Source of the DNA: Acidithiobacillus montserratensis
GTDB taxonomy: Bacteria > Pseudomonadota > Gammaproteobacteria > Acidithiobacillales > Acidithiobacillaceae
DNA length: 15,986 bases
Direction: 5' to 3'
NCBI RefSeq assembly: GCF_018853465.1
Contig: NZ_JABBOU010000020.1
Coordinates: 1 to 15,986, forward strand
Part shown: positions 1-6,657 of the stretch, piece by piece
Numbering within the stretch: position 1 is the stretch's first letter
Layout: each line of letters opens with the position of its first letter
The notes under the pieces: model-generated
What the model was told of the DNA's origin: nothing
Seen by the model: only the letters and a program-made list of their open reading frames with translations
Databases searched by the model: none
Made by a program: the position numbers and the translations under genes

Positions 1-2
1 GC

Positions 3-890
3 GTCACGCTGTCGCCCCGCGAGGTGGCTGCGCTGTCCGTCCTGGGCAAGGCGGTCAAGCCGACGGTCGTCGATCAGTCGTTCGTGCTCTGTCCACACTG
101 TCAGCAGCATCGGGCGCAGGTTTGGGGCGATGGTCGAGGTGGACGTATGTGCCGTTGCCCGGACTGCGGGCCCGTGGCCGTCGACGCGAACGATGGTGCG
201 GCGTTGGCCTTGGACGAGGAATGGTTGCGCCAGAAGATCCGCCTCGCGCTCGGCATCGAAAGCCGCGACGGCATCGATGATCTGGGCGACGGCGTGTGGC
301 GGCTGGGCGAGGCCCGCCGCTCGCCCGTGCTGCTGGCCCGCGATCTGACGCGCGTGCTGCAAGAACCAGCGTTGCTGGATCGGGTGCGCGTCGCCGGCGG
401 CGACATCCGGGTGATCACGCCGAGGCCGCGCACGACGCGCGGATCGCCTTTCGGCGCGGGTGTGGAGTGGTTGGCGCTGGAGGAACGCTTCACGTTCTAC
501 GGCGGCGGGATCGCGCTCATCGGCGCACCATCACCGTCCGCGCAGCCGGCGGCCGCCGATCCGGCCACGCCGGTGAACGGGCCGTTTTCGGCGGACTTCA
601 AATGGGCGACGCTGCCTGATATCAGCAGCACACCGATCCGATTCACCGACGGTCAGGCCAAGGTGCTCGAGGCGCTATGGTCGTTCAAGGGCGAGGCCAC
701 GACGGCGGAACGGATCATGAAGCGCGCAGGCCTGGACAGCGCGAAACCGAGCGACCTGTTCAAGATCAAGTCGAAGGACAAGGGCAAGCCGGAACCTGCG
801 GCGCAGCACGCGGCCTACGGTGCGCTCGTGGTCACGCAGCAACGCGCAGGCTTGTACTCGATGCCCTGCGCGGCGGGCGCGTTGGCGTGA
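3..890 (+). CDS. Zinc-ribbon protein of unknown function, 5' end outside the window
   Basis: The frame is open from the first bases of the window, with no stop before the first internal candidate start (GTG at 24). The true start is therefore probably upstream and the gene is 5'-partial here. Numbering from the GTG at 24, a cysteine cluster (C23, C26, C43, C45, C48; motif CPHC then CRCPDC) looks like a zinc ribbon. A Pro/Ala-rich linker lies near residues 168-185. The last ~80 residues (from FTDGQAKVLEALWSFKG) look like a small helical, possibly winged-helix, domain rich in Lys. I do not recognise the family. It lies outside the tRNA-bounded element to its right, so it is either flanking chromosome or the end of a second element. 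Its existence as a gene is supported by length and GC-rich codon use; any DNA-binding role is inference. Confidence 0.7.
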   Translation, partial: VTLSPREVAALSVLGKAVKPTVVDQSFVLCPHCQQHRAQVWGDGRGGRMCRCPDCGPVAVDANDGAALALDEEWLRQKIRLALGIESRDGIDDLGDGVWRLGEARRSPVLLARDLTRVLQEPALLDRVRVAGGDIRVITPRPRTTRGSPFGAGVEWLALEERFTFYGGGIALIGAPSPSAQPAAADPATPVNGPFSADFKWATLPDISSTPIRFTDGQAKVLEALWSFKGEATTAERIMKRAGLDSAKPSDLFKIKSKDKGKPEPAAQHAAYGALVVTQQRAGLYSMPCAAGALA

Positions 891-1119
891 TGCATTGCTG
901 CTCCAAGTTCGCCGGACAACCGATGGCGGCGGCACGCGCGTAAATCACGGCCAGACTCGGCCGCGTGCCTGTGCCACGACAAGGAAGTTGGCGCAGGTTT
1001 CGAGAGAAGAGAGAGCGGAACAGGGGCGAACCGGGCGCGTCATGGCCCCTTGTTCGCCGACCGTCGGCACACGCAGAATGGCCCGGAACCCCGCGCCGTC
1101 TACGGAACACGGAAATGGA

Positions 1120-1147
1120 AACGCCCAACCGAGAGGGGTTGGGCGTT
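1120..1147 (-). terminator. Hairpin terminator downstream of the tRNA-Ala 3' end
   Basis: Two perfect 11-base complementary arms (1120-1130 and 1137-1147) enclose a 6-base loop. On the minus strand the hairpin is followed by a T-rich stretch (TTTCCATTT). It begins a few bases after the CCA end of the tRNA fragment at 1154, as expected of a Rho-independent terminator for a tRNA gene reading leftward. On the plus strand no T run follows. Confidence 0.55.
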
Positions 1148-1153
1148 AAATAG

Positions 1154-1201
1154 TGGTGGAGCGGAGGAGGATCGAACTCCCGACCTTCGCATTGCGAACG
1201 C
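1154..1201 (-). other. 3' half of tRNA-Ala(CGC): attachment (att) site of an integrated element
   Basis: Read on the minus strand, this segment folds as the 3' half of a tRNA. CCA is at 1156-1154, the discriminator A at 1157 and the acceptor strand CCGCTCC at 1164-1158. The T arm with loop TTCGATC is at 1181-1165 and the 5-base variable loop at 1186-1182. The anticodon loop is at 1198-1192 with anticodon CGC (alanine). Identity to a tRNA stops inside the 5' anticodon stem at about 1201. No D arm or 5' acceptor follows; the sequence turns AT-rich. A 3' tRNA half of about 48 bases is the typical duplicated core left by tyrosine integrases that use tRNA genes. The retained 3' half implies that the element lies to the right and that the intact tRNA is at its far end. 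No integrase gene is in the window. Confidence 0.8.
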
Positions 1202-1547
1202 AATTCATCCGATTTTTGTAACTTTTTGATGGAACACGGATTTTATTTATCATTATAAAACAATGTGTTGTAAAATATCATTTACCTATAGTTACCCGGT
1301 TTTACCTGCTTTGACTTTTCGCACTGTGGCGCCAGTGTGGCATGGAATGTGGTCATAATACCATCTGACTCAAGTGGTTATGGAAAACGCTTTATTGATC
1401 TTTTGCTATTTTTGACTATCATAGGGAGTGGGTGGCGACCAAGTCTTTGCAAGGACAGGGTCTCGCGGTTTCGTCTCTCGCCGGCCACCCCGCCTGAAGC
1501 ATGGGCGATAAAAGAGAGATGGGCGCTACAAAAAGGAGAGATGTTGC
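1202..1547. other. AT-rich gene-free leader at the element end
   Basis: No convincing gene. The first ~120 bases are markedly AT-rich compared with both sides and include the repeated short string TATCATT (near 1247 and 1276). That would fit an integrase/excisionase arm-site region, but this is inference only. A frame open at 1337-1723 runs into the start of the next gene in another frame and has no recognisable protein features. The segment ends with a strong ribosome binding site (AAAAAGGAGAG, ending at 1540) serving the ATG at 1548. Confidence 0.4.
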
Positions 1548-2261
1548 ATGAGCACAAACAGAAGTATCGAGATTGGCCAGCGAACCGCCCGGGCCGTGAT
1601 TCTGATTCTGATATCAATTCCATTTCTGCTTCACAGGTTTCCGGCACCCACTTATCTTTTGCTTGCTGCCATGGTACTGTGCTTTTCATCAATTGGATGG
1701 CTGATGTCCAGTATACTTCGTGACCATCAGGCGGATCCTATTGTCCGTGAGGCCGCCAAAAATGAATGGTCTTACCTCGCTCATCGGGGCAGTTCCATTT
1801 TTAAATCGCGTCTGAATTCTGCATTCAAGGAGAATGGTGCGCTTGGCAACCAGGATTCAGCCCTGGCGAAATCCACTGCCATCCGTCAGCGCTCAGCCGG
1901 CCGGCAGCATGGGGGACATCGTGCCAGCATTAAGAAACCCGGCTCCAAATCATCTGACGACGATGGCGGTGGCGGGGAACCGCCCCAATCCGCCCCTGAC
2001 GTCCACTCCTTCCAACCGCAAAAATTATATTCATATCAGCTATTTGCTGAACTAGTCTGCGCTTCTCGCCAGACTGTCTACAATCTTGTTTCTCTTGGGA
2101 AACTATCAAAGCCAATCAGGACTCTGGCCGGACCCCGGTTCACCATAAATCACTACTTAGAATTTGTCGGCCAGACCGCCGAGCCTGAACCAGTACCCCC
2201 ACCCTCGCGCCGCCGTGGCCGCCCTCGGATTGTTGACATTGTCGATGGTGGCCGCCTATGA
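1548..2261 (+). CDS. Two-TM protein with C-terminal HTH and AT-hook-like tail
   Basis: A 237-residue protein starting at an ATG with a good Shine-Dalgarno sequence 7 bases upstream. Two hydrophobic segments (about residues 14-29 and 35-57) predict an N-terminal membrane hairpin. A long polar region with an Asp/Gly run (137-144) leads to a helix-turn-helix-like segment (161-206; YSYQLFAELVCASRQTVYNL then GKLSKPI), similar in style to AlpA/excisionase HTH_17 domains. The tail RRRGRPR (221-227) resembles an AT-hook. The combination suggests a membrane-tethered DNA-binding protein, perhaps a regulator or a factor acting at the element end; this is inference. It overlaps the primase-helicase gene by 4 bases (ATGA), so the two are probably co-translated. 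A fusion of two once-separate ORFs is possible but no frameshift is visible. Confidence 0.65.
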   Translation: MSTNRSIEIGQRTARAVILILISIPFLLHRFPAPTYLLLAAMVLCFSSIGWLMSSILRDHQADPIVREAAKNEWSYLAHRGSSIFKSRLNSAFKENGALGNQDSALAKSTAIRQRSAGRQHGGHRASIKKPGSKSSDDDGGGGEPPQSAPDVHSFQPQKLYSYQLFAELVCASRQTVYNLVSLGKLSKPIRTLAGPRFTINHYLEFVGQTAEPEPVPPPSRRRGRPRIVDIVDGGRL

Positions 2262-4300
2262 CCGCCCCCGCCGAATTACTCGAGGCCATGCGAGCGCGTG
2301 GCCTTACCCCGCCCGACGGGTTGGTGCCCGGCAAATATGCCAGGTTCCCGAGCAATGGCCGCCGCACCGATAGGGCGGGCTGGTGCTGGCTATATCCTGA
2401 CCTTAATGGGGCCGTCTTTGGCGATAACCGGGCAGGCTGGCGCGAGAAATGGCAGGCTAAGCGCGCCGCGCCACTATCTGAAGCAGAGAGGGAGCAAACG
2501 CGCCGCCTGTTTGAAGCAGCAAAAGCCAAGGCCGAGCAAGAGCGGCAGGCCGAGCAGCAACGAGCCGCAGAGCGTGCCCGCGAGCTTTGGAACTCGGCCA
2601 GACCAGCCGACCCAGGGCACCCGTACCTAGTCGCCAAGGGGATGCAACCAGGCAGCCTGCGCCAGCACGGGAAAGCCTTGCTGGTGCCCGTCCTGTCCGA
2701 ATCTGGCGAGCTTCAGGCCCTGCAATTTATTCAGCCGACCGGGGAAAAGCGATTCTTACAGGGCGGCAAGGTTCAGGGTGGCCGCTTCTGGCTTCGCGAG
2801 CCTTCCGATGGTGGCCGCATCCTGCTATGCGAGGGGGTGGCGACGGGTGCAGCACTGGCGCGGGCACTCCACGTGGGGGTGTGTGTATGTTTCAGCGCGG
2901 GCAATCTGGCCGCAGTAGCGCGAACCCTGCCCCGTGGCCGGGTGACGATATGCGGGGACGACGATCGGAGCACCGAGGGAAACGCTGGACGCACCAAGGC
3001 CGAAGCCGCCGCCAAGGAAACCGGGGCCGGGGTAGCCTTTCCACCCTTTGCGCCCGGAGACCCGGGCACCGATTGGGACGACTACATCCGGTTGCATGGC
3101 ATCGAGCCAGCTCGGCAGACATTGCAGGCGCGGGCCAAGCTAAAGCCGCCCTTATTCTCGCCAATAGGTGAACTACTGGCGCACCCCAAGCCCATTGATT
3201 GGGTTGTCAAGGGATGGCTGGAACGCAACACCACCGCTGCGCTGATTGCCGAGCCAGGGAGAGGTAAATCTTTCATGGCCCTTGACTTGGCCTGCTGCGT
3301 GGCCCGTGGGATACCGTGGCATGGGTGCAAAACCAAACAAGCCTCTGTTCTCTATCTTTGCGGCGAGGGGCGAGCCGCGATGATTCGCCGGGCCTGCGCT
3401 TGGAGCACCGTTTATGGCGACCTGAGCCGCACACCTTTGTATCTGAGCGCGGGGGCCGTGACCATCAACGACGCCGACGCCCTGACCACCCTGCAAGCTG
3501 AAATCGACGCCCTGCCATCGCCGCCCGGTTTGATAATCATCGACACCCTGCAGCGCTCCCTTGTGGGGGATGAAAACAGCGCCGAGGCGATGGGCGGGTT
3601 TGTCCGTGCACTCGACACTCTGCGCGAGCGGTACGGGTGCACTTGCCTTGTGGTGCATCATCCGAGCAAGACAGTTCCCGGAGAGCCGCGCGGACATGGC
3701 AGCCTAAAAGGTGCGATTGATGCTATGGCGATACTGGAACCGCGCGAGGAAGGGGTTATCGTTGCTATCAATCCGAAGCAGCGCACCGGGGACAATGCCC
3801 GCCCTCTGGCCTTCAAGTTCCGCACCGTCGAACTTCCGCCAGCATGGAATGACGAGGACGGGGAGCCGACGACTAGCGCCATTCTGGAAACCAGCGACCT
3901 GCCCGCAAGCACGCCAAAGGCGGAAAAGGGACTTGGGGACAAGCAAAGGCTGGCGTTGGCAGTTTTGAAGCGCCTGATAGCAGAGCATCAGCGCAACCTA
4001 GCCGAAGCCGGGCGGGATATATCAGCCGCCAAGGTGGAAATGAGCGAATGGCGCAAGGTGGCTTGCAACGAATCAGACATAAACCCGCGCAACTTCTCAA
4101 GGCTGGCGCGTGCCCTTGAGGATAGGGGGACCATCGCCATAGAAGGAGGCTTTGTCTGTCTGGCGGCATCATCGGCATCATCGGCATCAAATGCTGCAAA
4201 TGAAGCGGGGGTATCCAGCGCATCATATGCATCAAATGCTTTTAAGCATGATGCAGATGATGCGTGCCCTGAGGATGAGGCAAATTATGAGGACTTCTGA
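2258..4300 (+). CDS. Toprim primase / RecA-like replicative helicase fusion
   Basis: A 680-residue replication protein. The N-terminal ~60 residues (GKYARF ... GWCWLYPDLNGAVFGD) match the start of primase-type proteins of phages and integrative elements. A charged helical stretch follows (70-110). A Toprim domain shows the catalytic Glu in LLCEGVATG (E192) and the acidic cluster ICGDDD (234-236), then DWDDY (272-276). The C-terminal half is a RecA-fold ATPase: Walker A AEPGRGKS (331-338), Walker B LIIIDT (425-430) and VVHHPSK (465-471), as in RepA/DnaB-like hexameric helicases. The family is expected to prime and unwind DNA at an element origin. The C-terminus (about 634-664) is a Ser/Ala/Asn low-complexity tail encoded by a short tandem DNA repeat. 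There is no N-terminal zinc finger, unlike DnaG. The start overlaps the preceding gene by 4 bases. Confidence 0.85.
   Translation: MTAPAELLEAMRARGLTPPDGLVPGKYARFPSNGRRTDRAGWCWLYPDLNGAVFGDNRAGWREKWQAKRAAPLSEAEREQTRRLFEAAKAKAEQERQAEQQRAAERARELWNSARPADPGHPYLVAKGMQPGSLRQHGKALLVPVLSESGELQALQFIQPTGEKRFLQGGKVQGGRFWLREPSDGGRILLCEGVATGAALARALHVGVCVCFSAGNLAAVARTLPRGRVTICGDDDRSTEGNAGRTKAEAAAKETGAGVAFPPFAPGDPGTDWDDYIRLHGIEPARQTLQARAKLKPPLFSPIGELLAHPKPIDWVVKGWLERNTTAALIAEPGRGKSFMALDLACCVARGIPWHGCKTKQASVLYLCGEGRAAMIRRACAWSTVYGDLSRTPLYLSAGAVTINDADALTTLQAEIDALPSPPGLIIIDTLQRSLVGDENSAEAMGGFVRALDTLRERYGCTCLVVHHPSKTVPGEPRGHGSLKGAIDAMAILEPREEGVIVAINPKQRTGDNARPLAFKFRTVELPPAWNDEDGEPTTSAILETSDLPASTPKAEKGLGDKQRLALAVLKRLIAEHQRNLAEAGRDISAAKVEMSEWRKVACNESDINPRNFSRLARALEDRGTIAIEGGFVCLAASSASSASNAANEAGVSSASYASNAFKHDADDACPEDEANYEDF
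4165..4240 (+). repeat. Short tandem repeat in the primase-helicase 3' end
   Basis: Units of GGCATCATC occur back to back at 4165-4173 and 4174-4182, with a variant at 4183-4191. Similar GCATCA strings recur to about 4236. They encode the Ser/Ala/Asn tail of the protein in frame. Units of 9 bases preserve frame, so copy number could vary without breaking the gene. Confidence 0.6.
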
Positions 4301-4859
4301 CCCTCTCACCCTATGGCGGAATTTTGAGGCCGAGGGGTTCACTCTCACCGCTAAGGGTGGCCGCCTACGGGTGGCACCTGCTGACCGCCTCACCGATGAG
4401 CACCGGGCAGCGATTCGGCAGCATCGTGAAGGGCTTCTCGCCTTGGCGGAAAATAACCCCCTAGGAGCCGCGCAACAGGTGGAGATCTACCAACTCACCC
4501 CGCTCGCCCGTGACGATTCTACTGGCCTCAGCGTGGCAGCAATGGCCGCTTGCCGGGTATGCCGTGGAGTGCGTTTCTGGACAGTGCCCGGCGGTCGGTG
4601 GGTGTGTGCCACCTGCCACCCGCCCGCGCCTTCCCTCAGCGGCATCCAATGGACCGAAGCCGCACCGCCTGAGCCTGTGACGTGCTGCGCCAGGTGCGCC
4701 AACTTCCAACACGGCGAGCCGAACCCAGCCGAGAGCCTGGGCCGCTGCGGTGTGACGCTCTCAGGACTGCCACCGCCAGGCGGCACTGGATACCGGGCAC
4801 CATCACCAGGAGCACACAGAACCTGCCCAAAATTCACCCAGAAGGGAGACGAGGCATGA
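4287..4859 (+). CDS. TubC_N-like domain protein with two zinc clusters
   Basis: A 190-residue protein. The start at ATG 4287 is chosen because a TGAGG element lies 6-10 bases upstream. The frame is open further upstream but reads as His/Met-rich low-complexity shadow of the primase gene. Residues ~8-52 (LWRNFEAEGFTLTAKGGRLRV ... HRAAIRQHREGLLALA) resemble the TubC_N docking-like domain often found beside primase-helicase genes in mobile elements. Two Cys clusters follow: C89, C92, C107, C110 (zinc ribbon) and C133, C134, C137, C154, C180. It overlaps the preceding gene by 14 bases and is probably its translational partner. A role in replication or priming is inferred from context only. The next sequence downstream is the first GTCTAC palindrome, about 60 bases past the stop. 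Confidence 0.7.
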   Translation: MRTSDPLTLWRNFEAEGFTLTAKGGRLRVAPADRLTDEHRAAIRQHREGLLALAENNPLGAAQQVEIYQLTPLARDDSTGLSVAAMAACRVCRGVRFWTVPGGRWVCATCHPPAPSLSGIQWTEAAPPEPVTCCARCANFQHGEPNPAESLGRCGVTLSGLPPPGGTGYRAPSPGAHRTCPKFTQKGDEA

Positions 4860-4917
4860 CGCCCGTTGCACGGAATGCGGGACGAGGATGTTGGGGAGAG
4901 GCTAGATTTGATTAGCA

Positions 4918-5005
4918 TTTTGTCTACCGGGTAGACAAAAATGCAGGAACCGGGAAGCGACCGGACACTTCCCGCCAAAAAAAAATCAGTGAGGCACACC
5001 GAGCG
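4918..5005 (+). repeat. Left copy of ~85-bp inverted repeat with palindrome at its outer tip
   Basis: Begins with a perfect 23-base palindrome (4918-4940; core GTCTACCGGGTAGAC at 4922-4936, with TTTT and AAAA flanks). It continues GCAGGAACCG, AGCGACCGG, TTCCCG, an A-tract of 9, GAGGCA and CCGAGCG. All of these blocks recur in the same order in the reverse complement of 6658-6738, with a few substitutions and small indels. An inner hairpin (GGGAAG ... CTTCCC) is present only in this copy. A run of ten C follows at 5007-5016. Confidence 0.8.
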
Positions 5006-5087
5006 TCCCCCCCCCCGGTGTCAGGCTAGTTGTCGCGTCACCTGAATGGAGTCAAGTATAGGATGGGGCGGGAAGAGAGTCGTGGAG

Positions 5088-5333
5088 ATGACGTATTATT
5101 CGGAAGAACGTAAGGCAGCGGTACTACGGAAGATGCTGCCGCCCGGCAATGTATCAGTAGCCGAGTTGGCCAAGCAGGAGGGGATTACTCGCGCTACCTT
5201 GTATTCTTGGCGCAAGCAGGCGATAGCGAGTGGGGTCATGAGTGCAGTGAGCAAAAAGGCAGCGGAGGAATGGTCTGCCGAATCCAAGCTAGCAGCGGTG
5301 ATAGAAACGGCGCTGCTGTCAGAGGACGATCTT
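5088..5333 (+). pseudogene. Truncated IS3-type transposase OrfA
   Basis: From ATG 5088 the frame encodes a recognisable OrfA N-terminus: MTYYSEERKAAVLRKM, a helix-turn-helix (VSVAELAKQEGITRATLYSW, then RKQA), then AEEWSAESKLAAVIETALL. This is the order seen in OrfA proteins of IS3-family elements. OrfA homology ends at LLSEDDL (about 5333), where the sequence turns into a group II intron on the opposite strand. The open frame runs on to 5639 but encodes unrelated residues. OrfB, with the DDE domain, is absent. A remnant incapable of transposition by itself. The in-frame GTG at 5082 and ATG at 5046 are less likely starts. Confidence 0.75.
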
Positions 5334-5714
5334 GTCTTCCAGCGCGGCGATACCCAGCGGCCGCTACATATCAGTGCCAGGCTTGGGTATGAACCGTCGC
5401 CTGACGGGCAGCGCCCGATATCCGCCGCTATGAACCCGTGCGTGCAGGTCGAAGAGGTTGCCCTCCAGACCCACCTCGTAGTCCTCCCATGTCACACCAT
5501 CGACCCCAGGGGCGGCACGGCGCTTAAGCGCCAGGAACGATTCCCTCAGCAGGTCAACACTGACGTGGTGCAGCAGCGCGGTGAACTTCTCCTTCTTCCG
5601 CTGCCTTGCATCGTTCCGTACACGGCCCAGCCCCTATGACACGCTATCTCGGCTCTGAGTCCGTCGCGTGTGCGGTTGTTCCGTGTTCCCCTTGGTCCCG
5701 GTCCTTGGCTCCAC
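5325..5714 (-). pseudogene. Group II intron reverse transcriptase, N-terminal fragment with two in-frame stops
   Basis: Read leftward from a GTG at 5714, the frame gives KGNTEQP, then GLGRVRNDARQRKKEKFTAL, LLRESFLALKRRAAPGVDGV, TWEDYEVGLEGNLFDLHARV, RRRFIPKPGTDM and RPLGIAALEDKIV. This is the unmistakable N-terminal RT block (APGVDGVTW ... IPK ... RPLGI) of group II intron-encoded proteins. Two TAG stops interrupt it: at 5636-5634 (before GLGRV) and at 5366-5364 (where the family has Gln before RPLGI). The protein then ends at the junction with the IS3 remnant, long before the YxDD active site. Clearly dead. The stops show decay, not just truncation. Confidence 0.85.
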
Positions 5715-5893
5715 CCACTCCGCCGCCGGTTGCCCGGCCTTGTTCGCAGGTTTCACAGCTACTACGACCGAGTCTGACTTCTCGGGTCCGTTCATCATTG
5801 GCTTCGGCTCCTCGCCTTCCCAATGCGGACCAGACCGTATAGCAGTTGGTCAAACCCGAGATCTCCCGGTTCCCGTGCAAAGAGCGTACGCAC
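5325..5893 (-). mobile_element. Group II intron remnant (5' part only)
   Basis: On the minus strand the intron appears to begin at 5893 with GTGCG, the group II 5' consensus. A leader of about 180 bases then gives way to the intron-encoded reverse transcriptase (start about 5714). Homology stops near 5325 inside the RT domain, so most of the RT, the maturase region and ribozyme domains V-VI are missing. It cannot splice. The break coincides with the end of recognisable IS3 OrfA sequence on the other strand. The bases GACGATCTT (5325-5333) make sense in both, so the junction could have formed at microhomology. Confidence 0.75.
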
Positions 5894-6169
5894 ATGCCAG
5901 TGTCTTCGACCACGCCGGGTCGTTCGGGCGCTCGCGATCGCGCGCCCGAGCGTGTTGCTTTCCGCCTTGTCGACAGCGTCAGCACCCAGAGGAAAGATAT
6001 TTTCGAGGCTCAATGGCTGGCCTATGCGCTCCCCTACCGACGCTTCGCCGACGTCCTCGCGGGCGCCAGCGCACGGCTCGGGGCCGATGTGGTTCGCTAT
6101 ACCTTCATCGCAGTGGACTTGCACCACTTACTCCTTGCCGGTCTCCCGGCGCACCGACAACTACCTTGA
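5894..6169 (+). CDS. Small hypothetical protein abutting the intron 5' end, possibly a truncated gene
   Basis: An ORF of 91 residues from ATG 5894. The first base of the ATG is immediately next to the intron's GTGCG boundary on the other strand. Residues include RKDIFEAQWLAYALPYRRF, ARLGADVVRYTFIAVDLHHL and LLAGLPAHRQLP. This looks like real protein sequence (GC-rich codon use, plausible helices), but I do not recognise the family. The frame continues upstream into intron sequence (to 5846), which should not be native coding. The intron therefore probably inserted antisense into or just before this gene, leaving a 3' fragment. No Shine-Dalgarno sequence precedes the ATG, so expression is doubtful. 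Confidence 0.4.
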   Translation: MPVSSTTPGRSGARDRAPERVAFRLVDSVSTQRKDIFEAQWLAYALPYRRFADVLAGASARLGADVVRYTFIAVDLHHLLLAGLPAHRQLP

Positions 6170-6240
6170 CAGACGCCGCCACGGAAGAAGCAAAGCGTGC
6201 CCCCTCTTTATCTTGCCTTCACCGTTAAACAAATCGGCAG

Positions 6241-6578
6241 TTTTATCTACCCGGTAGACGAAGATGCCTATCTCTAAAACATATCGTGGGATTTCGCGAA
6301 TAAATTTGTCTACCCGGTAGACAAATCAAAAAAAGAGCGCATGCCGGATTGGTGCTTTCGCATTATTTGCGCGTCTATCCGGTAGACGAAGATGCCTATC
6401 TCGAAATCGTATCGTGGAATTTCGCGAATAAATCTGTCTACCCGGTAGACAAATCAGAAAGGGCGCATGCCGGATTGGTGCTTTCGCATTATTGGCGCGT
6501 CTACCCGGTAGACAAATTCAAAAAGAGCGCATGCCGGATTGGCGCCCGCATTATTGGCGTGTCTACCCGGTAGACAAA
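6241..6578. repeat. Phased array of six GTCTAC palindromes with two alternating conserved spacers
   Basis: Six copies of the 15-base near-palindrome GTCTACCCGGTAGAC, centred at 6252, 6315, 6380, 6443, 6506 and 6568, i.e. spaced 63, 65, 63, 63 and 62 bases. Copies 1 (first base A) and 3 (GTCTATC arm) each carry one change; the others are intact, several with flanking T/A extensions. The spacers are also repeated. Type A (gaagatgcctatctc ... ttcgcgaataaat) follows copies 1 and 3, and the two A copies differ at 5 of 48 positions. Type B (gcgcatgccggattgg ... gcattattggcg) follows copies 2, 4 and 5. Order: S1-A-S2-B-S3-A-S4-B-S5-B-S6. A pitch of 63 is about six helical turns. Probably an array of protein-binding sites (operators, partition site or origin) rather than coding DNA. 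Confidence 0.85.
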
Positions 6579-6657
6579 ACGAAGAGCAAAAAATACTTCC
6601 CGATAAAGTGATGAATGCAAGATAAAGAGGGAGTACGCTTTGCCTCTTCCTGGGAAG

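Noticed and set aside
890..943. 17-codon ORF overlapping the stop of the first gene (TGATG)
   Set aside because: Too short, no ribosome site and no supporting pattern; probably chance.
1337..1723. 128-residue plus ORF before and across the 1548 gene start
   Set aside because: No ribosome site, no recognisable domains, and it overlaps a better supported gene in another frame.
4918..4940. Rho-independent terminator after the TubC_N gene
   Set aside because: The palindrome is flanked by T on the left and A on the right, the reverse of a terminator. The loop is one base and the same sequence recurs in the array, so a protein-binding site fits better.
5007..5016. Run of ten C as a phase-variable tract
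   Set aside because: It lies in non-coding sequence between the left inverted repeat and the IS3 remnant, with no gene or promoter spacing that it would change. It may also be prone to sequencing error.
6349..6573. Plus-strand ORF of 74 residues with repeated YPVD(K/E)
   Set aside because: It is the palindrome array read as protein: each YPVD is the palindrome. No ribosome site or homology expected.
6241..6578. CRISPR array
   Set aside because: The regular spacing suggests it, but the spacers are themselves repeated (types A and B), the repeat is a 15-base palindrome, and no cas gene is present.
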